Origin: Burkholderiaceae bacterium
GTDB taxonomy: Bacteria > Pseudomonadota > Gammaproteobacteria > Burkholderiales > Burkholderiaceae_E
Direction of reading: 5' to 3'
Assembly (NCBI GenBank): GCA_019428955.1
Contig: JAHYJF010000229.1
Coordinates: 1-5,649, forward strand
DNA: 5,649 nucleotides
Positions 1 through 5,521 of this stretch are shown one piece after another. Each line of letters begins with the position of its first letter. Position 1 is the first letter of the stretch. Both the position numbers and the translations under genes were made by a program. Below the pieces are notes generated by a model, which saw nothing but the letters and a program-made list of their open reading frames with translations, was not told the origin of the DNA and searched no databases.

Positions 1-852
1 CCAGGCCTCATCGAGTTCATCCAGCTCCAGCAGCGCCAGCGCCAGGTTGTTCCAGGCGGGGGCTGAATCGGGCCGCAGGCCGGTGGCTGCGGCAAAGGCG
101 GCGCGCGCGCCGCTGAAGTCGCCGGCGCGGTAGGCCGCGTTGCCCAGCCCGAGGTGGAGCACGAAGTCCTGCGGCCAGCGCTTCAGGGCCGCCGCGAAGT
201 TGGCTCGCGCCTGCGCCGGAGGGTTGATCCGTTCAAAGGCCGAGGCCGCCGCAGTGACCGCTTCGAGGGTGGCCGTCGCCGGCAGCTCGCCGGGGCGCTG
301 GACCGTGAAGGCCCACATCCGGGAGCGCTGCCAGGTGCGCTCGAAGGTCGACAGCGACAGTTCCTGGCGCCGCTCAGGTCCGGAGCGCAGCAGGATCAGC
401 TCGCGGTCGAGGTCGTAGCCAATGGCCACCGCATAGTGCCAGTACGGCACCCAGGACAGGCCGAGATTCTGCAGCACGATCACCGGATGACCTGCCGCGA
501 TTTCCTGCAGCAGCGCCTCCAGGCTGGCCGGCAGGACCACCGGCAGCGCGCCGTGGCGTCGCGCCGCCGCGAGCATCTCGATCTGCAGGCTGCCCTTGCG
601 CCCGGGCAGATAGACATGCGGGGCGAGCTCGTCGGGATTCGTGGCGATGCCAGTGGCGGTGAGCGCCATGGCCAGGGTTGCCGGGCCGCAGTAGTAATCG
701 TCCTGCGGGAAATAGGGGGTGTTGGTGAGCTCGGCGCTGCGTAGCGCGACCGCGGCTGGCGGGAGCGCGATCAAGCGGCTCGTCTGCGGCGCGGCGCAGG
801 CGGCCAGCAGCAGCGCGGCAAGCGCCGCGCCCAAGGCGCGGCGCAGGTTCAT
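1..852 (-). CDS. PA2778-type lipoprotein cysteine peptidase (C39-like) with C-terminal TPR repeats, 3' end outside window
   Basis: The frame is open for 284 codons from the ATG at 852 to the window edge, so the C-terminus is missing. Residues 1-19 form a lipoprotein signal ending in the lipobox LAAC, with the lipidated cysteine at 19 followed by Ala. No Asp follows, so outer-membrane sorting is expected. Residues 46-150 look like a papain-fold C39-type domain. The motif QDDYYCGPATLAMAL places the probable nucleophile at Cys55, and WHYAVAIGYD places the general base at His139. Residues from about 200 to the edge are Ala-rich helical repeats (AAYRAGDFSGARAAFAAATG, then WNNLALALLEL) typical of TPR. 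This matches the PA2778 family of cysteine peptidases, whose substrate is, as far as I know, not established. The gene starts 15 bases after the upstream PA2779-like gene with no clear Shine-Dalgarno, so translational coupling is likely. The family call is from recall of motifs and the partner gene; the peptidase fold is more certain than any role. Confidence 0.88.
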   Translation of the reverse strand, partial: MNLRRALGAALAALLLAACAAPQTSRLIALPPAAVALRSAELTNTPYFPQDDYYCGPATLAMALTATGIATNPDELAPHVYLPGRKGSLQIEMLAAARRHGALPVVLPASLEALLQEIAAGHPVIVLQNLGLSWVPYWHYAVAIGYDLDRELILLRSGPERRQELSLSTFERTWQRSRMWAFTVQRPGELPATATLEAVTAAASAFERINPPAQARANFAAALKRWPQDFVLHLGLGNAAYRAGDFSGARAAFAAATGLRPDSAPAWNNLALALLELDELDEAW

Positions 853-867
853 GACGAGACGATCAGC

Positions 868-1263
868 CTAGCGGATCGGGCGGGTGAACGGGAAGATCTT
901 GGTGAAACCGAAGATGTCGGTCACCAGCAGGATCACGAACACCGTGAACAGCACGCCGATGATTCCGGCGCCGGCGGGGGCACTGTCCATCGTCGCCGCC
1001 AGCTGGTTGACCTCGGCTTCGGTCATCGCAGCCAGGCGTGCCTTGGCCTGCTCGACGGTGACGCCGTGCTGCTCGAGCATTGCGGCGACATCGGCGCGAT
1101 CGAGAGCTGCGGCCAGTTGGGCGCGGTCGTGGTACCCGAAAGACTGCGCCGCTACGACCTCATCGGTACCGATCAGCTTGGCGTAGGCGGCAATCGGGCT
1201 GGTAGCAGCGACCAGCGCGACGATCATGGTGGTGGCGATCGATGATTTGATAAATTTCAACAC
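868..1263 (-). CDS. PA2779-type small exported protein with C-terminal membrane anchor
   Basis: A 131-residue protein read from a GTG at 1263. That start was chosen because AAGGAG (1275-1270) lies six bases upstream and a signal peptide begins directly after it; an in-frame ATG at 1362 would add 33 residues unlike a signal. Residues 1-28 are a Sec signal (KFIKSS, hydrophobic core, probable cleavage after AYA). Residues 40-92 are charged and helical, with an EQHGVTVEQAKARLAAMT segment. Residues 101-118 are a hydrophobic helix (IIGVLFTVFVILLVTDIF), followed by a short basic tail with KIFPFTRPIR at the end. The FTK-FPFTR tail next to a PA2778-like peptidase gene fits the PA2779 family, which has no known function that I can name. 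It probably sits in the inner membrane with its helical part in the periplasm. It is the first gene of a two-gene unit. TTG at 1260 is an alternative start one codon later. Confidence 0.86.
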   Translation of the reverse strand: MLKFIKSSIATTMIVALVAATSPIAAYAKLIGTDEVVAAQSFGYHDRAQLAAALDRADVAAMLEQHGVTVEQAKARLAAMTEAEVNQLAATMDSAPAGAGIIGVLFTVFVILLVTDIFGFTKIFPFTRPIR

Positions 1264-1269
1264 TTTTGT

Positions 1270-1275
1270 CTCCTT
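1270..1275 (-). promoter_or_regulatory. Ribosome binding site deciding the GTG start of the PA2779-like gene
   Basis: Read on the minus strand this is AAGGAG, a near-complete Shine-Dalgarno, six bases before the GTG at 1263 and nine before the next codon TTG. It supports the short form with a clean signal peptide over the longer reading frame starting at 1362. Confidence 0.8.
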
Positions 1276-1347
1276 GGGAGAATTCGATGCCGGGCGACAT
1301 TGGTGGCCTGTAACCTCGGACCCGGCCGGGAATCGCGGCCTGATTTC

Positions 1348-1377
1348 ACAATAGCAGAGCAAGCGATCGCCTGCCAG
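1348..1377 (-). promoter_or_regulatory. Candidate sigma70-type promoter for the PA2779/PA2778-like pair
   Basis: On the minus strand CTGGCA (1377-1372) matches the -35 consensus at 4 of 6 positions. After an 18-base spacer, TATTGT (1353-1348) matches the -10 consensus at 4 of 6. Transcription would start near 1341, giving a leader of about 78 bases. The spacer contains the 8-base palindrome GCGATCGC (1363-1370). The match is moderate and by eye only, but this is the most AT-rich patch of the intergenic region and points the right way. Confidence 0.35.
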
Positions 1378-1462
1378 CCTCGGGGGCCGCTCGCCTGCCG
1401 GCGGCGCCGCGCTTCAATCGGCCGTCGGGCGCGGCTTTTCCCCGGCTGGCAGCGCTGCTCGG

Positions 1463-1468
1463 TACAAT
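1463..1468 (+). promoter_or_regulatory. argS: Candidate -10 element of the argS promoter
   Basis: TACAAT matches the -10 consensus at 5 of 6 positions and stands out in GC-rich surroundings. Transcription would begin near 1475, about 46 bases before the argS ATG. No good -35 hexamer lies 16-18 bases upstream; the nearest T-rich stretch is TTTTCC at 1436-1441, which is 21 bases away. The call rests on the -10 and its position. Confidence 0.4.
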
Positions 1469-1520
1469 GCGCTGCGCGAGCGCGCGTGCCGCGTAGCCGC
1501 CGAGATTGGGCCCGGAGCCG

Positions 1521-3293
1521 ATGCTTAGGAATCAGAAAGAACAGATCGCAGCAATGATTGCCGCCGCGCTGGCCGAGGTGGCGGCGGCGAGCGCCGTTCC
1601 CGATCTCGAGTTGCCCGCGGTGCTGCTCGAGCGTCCGCGCCAGGCCGATCATGGCGACCTGGCCTGCAGCGTTGCGCTCCAGCTGGCCAAGAAACTCGGC
1701 ACCAACCCGCGCGCGCTGGCCCAATCTGTGGCCGAGGCGCTGGGCCGCGCCGGCGGCGAGCTGATCGAGTCGGTCGAAGTGGCCGGGCCCGGTTTTCTCA
1801 ACCTGCGCATCAGCGCCGCCGCCAAGCTCGCGGTGGTGAACGCCATCTTCGCCGCGGGGTCGGCGTTCGGGCGCAGCGCGAGCGGCGCCGGCAACAAGGC
1901 CATCGTTGAATTCGTCTCGGCCAACCCCACCGGGCCGCTGCACGTCGGCCACGGCCGGCAGGCGGCGCTGGGCGATTCGCTGGCGGCATTGCTGGAAGCC
2001 AGCGGCTGGAGGGTCAGCAGGGAGTTCTACTACAACGACGCCGGGGCCCAGATCGGCAACCTCGCGCGCTCGGTGCAGGCGCGCTCCCGTGGCATCGAGC
2101 CTGATGACGAAGGCTTTCCGGCCGATGGCTATCGTGGCGAATACATCCGCGACATCGCCCACGATTACCTCGCCGGCCGGACAGTCGGCGCCAACGAACT
2201 GACCCCGGTTCACGCCGCCGGCGACCCCGAGGACCTCGAGGCCATCCGCCATTTCGCGGTGGCCTACCTGCGTCACGAGCAGGACCTCGACCTGCGCGCC
2301 TTCGGGGTGCGCTTCGACCATTTCTATCTCGAGTCTTCGCTCTACCAGGATGGCCGGGTCGAGCGCACGGTCGCGGCGCTGCGCGCCGCCGGTCATACCT
2401 ACGAGGATGCCGGGGCGCTGTGGCTGCGCACCACCGACTTCGGCGACGACAAGGATCGGGTGATGCGCAAGTCCGACGGCGCCTACACCTATTTCGTGCC
2501 CGACGTTGCCTACCACGTGACCAAGTGGGAACGGGGTTTCGCCAAGGCCATCAACGTCCAGGGTTCCGATCACCACGGCACGATGGCCCGGGTGCGCGCC
2601 GGTCTCCAGGCGCTCGACGCGGGAATTCCCGCCGGCTACCCCGACTACGTGCTCCACAAGATGGTCACCGTGATGCGCGGCGGCGAGGAAGTCAAGATTT
2701 CCAAGCGCGCTGGCTCTTACGTCACGCTGCGCGACCTGGTCACCTGGTCGGGCGAGGAGCACGACGCCGATGGCGCAGTGGTCGCGGTCGACGAGCGCCG
2801 TGGCCGCGACGCGGTGCGCTTCTTCCTGGTGTCGCGCAAGGCCGACTCCGAGTTCGTCTTCGACGTCGATCTGGCCTTGGCGAAAACCGACGAGAACCCG
2901 GTTTACTACGTCCAGTACGCCCACGCCCGGATCTCGTCGGTGCTCGTACAGGCGGGACGCGGTGACGGCGGCGATGAGGCGGCGTTGACTGCGGCTCGGC
3001 TCGGCGCCGCCGACCTGGCGCTGCTCACCTCGCGCCACGAGTTCGCCCTGGCGGCGCGGCTGGCTGAATATCCCGAGGTTATCGAAGCCGCGGCCCAAGC
3101 CCTGGCCCCGCATACGATCGCTTACTATCTCAAGGACTTAGCTGCCGATCTGCACGCTTACTATAATGCCGAGAGGTTTCTGGTCGATGATGAGGCGCTG
3201 CGCCGGGCCCGCATAGCGATCTTGCTGGCGACGCGTCAGGTGTTGCGCAACGGACTTGCTTTGATCGGCGTGTCGGCTCCGGAGAGAATGTGA
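1521..3293 (+). CDS. argS: Arginine--tRNA ligase (ArgRS)
   Basis: Cytoplasmic class I synthetase that charges tRNA-Arg with arginine using ATP. The product is 590 residues, within the usual 550-600 range. Residues 1-120 form the N-terminal tRNA-contacting domain (ERPRQADHGDLACSVALQLAK). The Rossmann catalytic core carries the HIGH-type signature HVGH at 141-144, preceded by NPTGPL, and the KMSKR-type loop KISKR at 392-396. The DALR-type anticodon-binding domain begins near YVQYAHAR (463-470) and runs to the C-terminus, with HAYYNAERFLVDD near the end. A short acidic stretch at about 408-428 lies between the KISKR loop and GRDAVRFF, as I recall in other betaproteobacterial ArgRS. The ATG at 1521 was chosen because MLRNQKEQI resembles family N-termini. 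GGAG at 1514-1517 is only three bases away, so the ribosome site is poor; a TTG at 1506 and ATG at 1554 are alternatives. The stop TGA overlaps the next start by one base. Confidence 0.97.
   Translation: MLRNQKEQIAAMIAAALAEVAAASAVPDLELPAVLLERPRQADHGDLACSVALQLAKKLGTNPRALAQSVAEALGRAGGELIESVEVAGPGFLNLRISAAAKLAVVNAIFAAGSAFGRSASGAGNKAIVEFVSANPTGPLHVGHGRQAALGDSLAALLEASGWRVSREFYYNDAGAQIGNLARSVQARSRGIEPDDEGFPADGYRGEYIRDIAHDYLAGRTVGANELTPVHAAGDPEDLEAIRHFAVAYLRHEQDLDLRAFGVRFDHFYLESSLYQDGRVERTVAALRAAGHTYEDAGALWLRTTDFGDDKDRVMRKSDGAYTYFVPDVAYHVTKWERGFAKAINVQGSDHHGTMARVRAGLQALDAGIPAGYPDYVLHKMVTVMRGGEEVKISKRAGSYVTLRDLVTWSGEEHDADGAVVAVDERRGRDAVRFFLVSRKADSEFVFDVDLALAKTDENPVYYVQYAHARISSVLVQAGRGDGGDEAALTAARLGAADLALLTSRHEFALAARLAEYPEVIEAAAQALAPHTIAYYLKDLAADLHAYYNAERFLVDDEALRRARIAILLATRQVLRNGLALIGVSAPERM
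3281..3286 (+). promoter_or_regulatory. Ribosome binding site of the SPOR-domain gene, inside the end of argS
   Basis: GGAGAG lies in the last codons of argS, six bases before the ATG at 3293 that overlaps the argS stop (TGATG). It favours ATG 3293 over the GTG at 3290, which would be three bases away, and implies translational coupling. Confidence 0.65.
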
Positions 3294-3844
3294 TGGCAAG
3301 AGGTGCTCAATCTGCCGGTCGCGGCCCGATGTTGCTTGCGTTTATGGCGGGGCTGGTGCTCGGCCTGGCGATCGCGGTGGTAGTGGCGATCGTGGTGACG
3401 CAGGCTCCGGTACCGTTCCTCAACAAGACCCCGCGGAGCTCGGAAAAGACGCTCGAGTTGAAACTGGGCGAACAGTTGCCGGACCCCAATAAGCCCCTGG
3501 GCCAGTCGGGCGCTCCCGCTCCCGGAACTTCGCCGGTGACCACCGCGCCGGGCGCCGCCCCCGTTGCGGCTCCGCCGCCGGCGGCCGCGAATGCGGGCGA
3601 TGGCACTGAGAAGATGTCCTTCATGCTGCAGGCCGGCTCCTATGCCAACCAGGACGCGGCGGAGGGAGTGAAGGCCAAACTGGCGCTGATTGGTTTCGAG
3701 GCCAGTGTGGTTCCGGCCGCAGTGTCGGGGAAGACCGTGTATCGGGTGCGCGTCGGACCGTTTGCCGCCCTTGAGGAAATGAACCAGGCCCGCGCCAGGC
3801 TAGCCGAGAGTGGCGTCGAGGCGTCCGCAGTGCGGCAAAGGTAA
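3293..3844 (+). CDS. SPOR-domain single-pass membrane protein (FtsN-like architecture)
   Basis: A 183-residue protein with a short basic cytoplasmic N-terminus (1-12), one transmembrane helix at about 14-36 (rich in Leu, Ala and Val), and PVPFLNK just outside the membrane. A periplasmic linker rich in Pro and Ala covers about 65-104, and the SPOR domain fills 108-183. The SPOR signatures are MLQAGSY (111-117 region), a GFEASV strand and YRVRVGPF. SPOR domains bind denuded glycan strands at the septum, so the protein is probably recruited to the division site. The order and topology are those of FtsN, but FtsN is usually longer with an essential membrane-proximal helix that I cannot identify here, so no symbol is given. 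A SPOR gene between argS and dsbA is a recurrent betaproteobacterial arrangement, from recall. Its start overlaps the argS stop by one base; dsbA follows after 41 bases. Confidence 0.92.
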   Translation: MARGAQSAGRGPMLLAFMAGLVLGLAIAVVVAIVVTQAPVPFLNKTPRSSEKTLELKLGEQLPDPNKPLGQSGAPAPGTSPVTTAPGAAPVAAPPPAAANAGDGTEKMSFMLQAGSYANQDAAEGVKAKLALIGFEASVVPAAVSGKTVYRVRVGPFAALEEMNQARARLAESGVEASAVRQR

Positions 3845-3871
3845 GTGACAACCCCAGTTTTACCTGCGTTT

Positions 3872-3880
3872 AAAGGAAAG
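3872..3880 (+). promoter_or_regulatory. Ribosome binding site of dsbA
   Basis: AAAGGAAAG contains AGGA at 3874-3877, eight bases before the ATG at 3886. This is the strongest Shine-Dalgarno on the plus strand. It lies in a locally AT-rich 41-base spacer that otherwise shows nothing. Confidence 0.7.
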
Positions 3881-3885
3881 TAACG

Positions 3886-4524
3886 ATGAGAGCAATGCGC
3901 CGTAGGGTCCTTGGCCTGGTCGTGGGCGGGGCGTTGGCAATCACTTCTGGCCTGGCAGTGGCGGAGCTCCGCCCCGGGGTTGATTTCCGGGTTCTGAAGA
4001 ACCGCCAGAACACTGAAGTGGCCCCCGGCAAGATCGAGGTGATCGAATTCTTCTGGTACGGCTGCCCGCACTGCAACACCCTCGACCCGATCGTGCGCAA
4101 GTGGGAGAAGACGCTGGCGCCTGACGTCGTGTTCCGGCACGTGCACGTGATGTTCCGCGAGCCGGCCCACCAGCAGCTGCACTACACGCTCGAAGCACTG
4201 GACAAGGCTGACGAGCTGGGTCCAAAGGTGTTCGAGGCGATGCACGTCGAGAAGAATCCGATGAACTCGGCGTCGAAGATCGCCGACTGGGCGACCAAGT
4301 TCGGCATCGATCGCAAGCAGTTCACCCAGGTATGGGACTCGTTCAGCGTCCGCACCCGGATGCGCAAGGCAACCCAGACCATGGAAGCCTATGGCATCGA
4401 CGGCGTCCCGGCATTTGCCGTCAATGGCAAGTACTTCACCTCGCCCTCGATGGTGGGGTCGAACGAGGGAGTGCTCAAAGTGATCGACGAGCTGGTCGCC
4501 CGCGAGCGCGCGGGGCGCAAGTAG
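3886..4524 (+). CDS. dsbA: DsbA-type periplasmic thiol:disulfide oxidoreductase
   Basis: A 212-residue exported protein that donates disulfide bonds to newly secreted proteins and is normally reoxidised by DsbB (not in this window). Residues 1-26 are a Sec signal with basic start (MRAMRRR), hydrophobic core and cleavage expected after AVA. The thioredoxin fold contains FFWYGCPHCNTLDP with active-site Cys60 and Cys63; CPHC is the classic DsbA dipeptide. The helical insertion domain spans roughly 85-155. The cis-proline loop GIDGVPAFAVNGKY has Val174-Pro175, the usual Val-cisPro pair. Length fits DsbA (about 205-215). It lies 41 bases after the SPOR gene and 10 bases before rlpA, probably in one transcript. 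All key residues are present and no defect is seen. A DsbA paralogue elsewhere in the genome cannot be excluded, so the symbol names the family. Confidence 0.95.
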   Translation: MRAMRRRVLGLVVGGALAITSGLAVAELRPGVDFRVLKNRQNTEVAPGKIEVIEFFWYGCPHCNTLDPIVRKWEKTLAPDVVFRHVHVMFREPAHQQLHYTLEALDKADELGPKVFEAMHVEKNPMNSASKIADWATKFGIDRKQFTQVWDSFSVRTRMRKATQTMEAYGIDGVPAFAVNGKYFTSPSMVGSNEGVLKVIDELVARERAGRK

Positions 4525-4528
4525 GAAG
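4523..4528 (+). promoter_or_regulatory. Ribosome binding site of rlpA overlapping the dsbA stop codon
   Basis: AGGAAG shares two bases with the dsbA stop TAG (4522-4524), and its AGGA core lies eight bases before the rlpA ATG at 4535. The arrangement suggests coupled translation of dsbA and rlpA. Confidence 0.55.
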
Positions 4529-4534
4529 CTCCTG

Positions 4535-5521
4535 ATGGGTCTGCGCCGCCGGCTCGCTCTCGGGGCGCTGGTCGCCGGCGCGCTGCTGCTGGCGGCGTGT
4601 TCGGCGCCGCGTGGTCCGCAGGGGAGCGCGAGCTATCCGCGCTCGGCCAGCGCGCCGCCCACCGCAAAGCCCGCGCCGCCGCCTGGCGCCAGGAGTTCCG
4701 GTGGCGGTTATTACCGCGACGACGGTCCGGGCGACTCGCCCCCTCCTGACCTGGCCTCGATTCCCGACGCGCTGCCCTGGAACGAGCCGGTGCGCGAGCG
4801 CAACTCGCGACCCTATGTGGTTTTCGGTCGCGAGTACGTGCCGATGCGGGAGCTGGCGCCGTTCCATGAGCGCGGCATAGCATCCTGGTATGGGCGGCGC
4901 TTTCACGGCATGCCCACCGCGACCGGCGAGCCCTACGACATGTATGCGATGACGGCGGCGCATCCGACGCTGCCGTTGCCCAGCTATGCCCGGGTCACCA
5001 GCGTGGCCGACGGCCGCAGCGTGGTGGTGCGCGTCAACGACCGCGGGCCATTCCTGCGCGGTCGCGCGATGGACCTGTCCTACGCGGCGGCCGCGCGCCT
5101 GGGCTTTATCGAACGCGGCAGCGGCGAGGTCGAGATCGAGTTGCTGCAGGTGCCCGACATCAGCTCACCACCGCCTTCCACTCCGCGCTCACCGACCTCA
5201 GCGCCGGCCGCCCCCGCGCCCAGCCAGTTGGTGGCCATGGCCCCCATGGCCGAAGGCCCTGGCATTCCCATCGAAGTGAGCGCCGGGGCCGCCGGGATCT
5301 ACCTGCAGCTCGGCGCCTTTTCGTCGCTCGAGAGCGCCCGCTCGGTTGAGACGCGCCTGGAGCGCGAGATCGACTGGCTCGCCGATCGGCTGGTGGTGCG
5401 TGCCGAGATGTCTTTGTTCAAGGTTCAGGCCGGCCCGTGGGCCGCCAGGCCGGAGGCCCAGGCGGCCGCCGAGCGCATCCTGCGCGAGACCGGCGTGCGG
5501 TCGTTCGCGGTTAATCGCTAG
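4535..5521 (+). CDS. rlpA: RlpA septal lytic transglycosylase lipoprotein with C-terminal SPOR domain
   Basis: A 328-residue lipoprotein. Residues 1-22 are the lipoprotein signal with lipobox LAAC and lipidated Cys22; the next residue is Ser, so outer-membrane placement is expected. A Pro/Ser/Gly-rich linker covers about 23-70, and a pre-domain segment (PYVVFGREYVPM) leads into the double-psi beta-barrel at about 114-205. The barrel starts GIASWYG (114-120) and carries Glu132 and Asp135 (TGEPYD), His143 (TAAH) and Asp169 (VNDRGPF). These align by motif with the catalytic-site residues reported for Pseudomonas aeruginosa RlpA, so the enzyme should be active. A second Pro/Ala-rich linker (about 207-250) precedes the SPOR domain at 254-328 (GIYLQLGAFSS, FKVQAGPW). 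The enzyme cuts glycan strands lacking stem peptides at the septum and helps daughter-cell separation. It is the last gene of the plus-strand string. Its 3' end overlaps the converging gene by 11 bases. Confidence 0.95.
   Translation: MGLRRRLALGALVAGALLLAACSAPRGPQGSASYPRSASAPPTAKPAPPPGARSSGGGYYRDDGPGDSPPPDLASIPDALPWNEPVRERNSRPYVVFGREYVPMRELAPFHERGIASWYGRRFHGMPTATGEPYDMYAMTAAHPTLPLPSYARVTSVADGRSVVVRVNDRGPFLRGRAMDLSYAAAARLGFIERGSGEVEIELLQVPDISSPPPSTPRSPTSAPAAPAPSQLVAMAPMAEGPGIPIEVSAGAAGIYLQLGAFSSLESARSVETRLEREIDWLADRLVVRAEMSLFKVQAGPWAARPEAQAAAERILRETGVRSFAVNR

Larger units (their letters stand above)
1264..1520. other. Divergent intergenic region between the PA2779-like gene and argS
   Basis: These 257 bases separate two divergently transcribed units and hold no credible gene. 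They contain the ribosome binding site of the leftward gene, one candidate promoter per strand, a perfect 10-base palindrome CCCGGCCGGG at 1321-1330, an 8-base palindrome GCGATCGC at 1363-1370, and a direct repeat TCGCCTGCC at 1367-1375 and 1391-1399. Reading frames that cross the region are GC-driven extensions of genes or of their shadows. Confidence 0.75.

Noticed and set aside
154..744. Plus-strand frame of 196 codons over the left part of the window
   Set aside because: It is antisense to the lipoprotein peptidase, whose motifs (lipobox, CGPATL, WHYAVAIGYD) are clear. The plus-strand product is Arg/Gln-rich and resembles nothing.
1264..1362. In-frame 33-codon N-terminal extension of the PA2779-like protein from ATG 1362
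   Set aside because: The extension contains no signal peptide and buries the real one. The AAGGAG ribosome site sits before the internal GTG at 1263, and the candidate promoter -10 is at 1348-1353, inside the extension.
1257..3113. Long minus-strand reading frame of 618 codons antisense to argS
   Set aside because: It covers the codons of a well-supported ArgRS, and its translation is rich in Arg, Gly, Ala and Val with no recognisable domain. High GC in third positions makes long stop-free antisense frames common.
3290..3292. GTG start for the SPOR gene one codon before the ATG
   Set aside because: The ATG at 3293 has better spacing to GGAGAG and forms the usual TGATG stop-start overlap with argS.
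3845..3874. GTGACA and TTTAAA spaced 18 bases apart upstream of dsbA, resembling a promoter
   Set aside because: The hexamer matches are decent (5 of 6 and 4 of 6), but transcription would start near 3881, after the good Shine-Dalgarno at 3872-3880 and only about five bases before the ATG. The message would lose its ribosome site.
3640..4245. Minus-strand frame of 201 codons across the SPOR gene end and dsbA
   Set aside because: It is antisense to two well-supported genes and spans their intergenic spacer; the product has no domain or signal.
4475..4963. Minus-strand frame of 162 codons across the dsbA/rlpA junction
   Set aside because: It is antisense to rlpA and the end of dsbA; the product is Arg- and Ala-rich low-complexity sequence.
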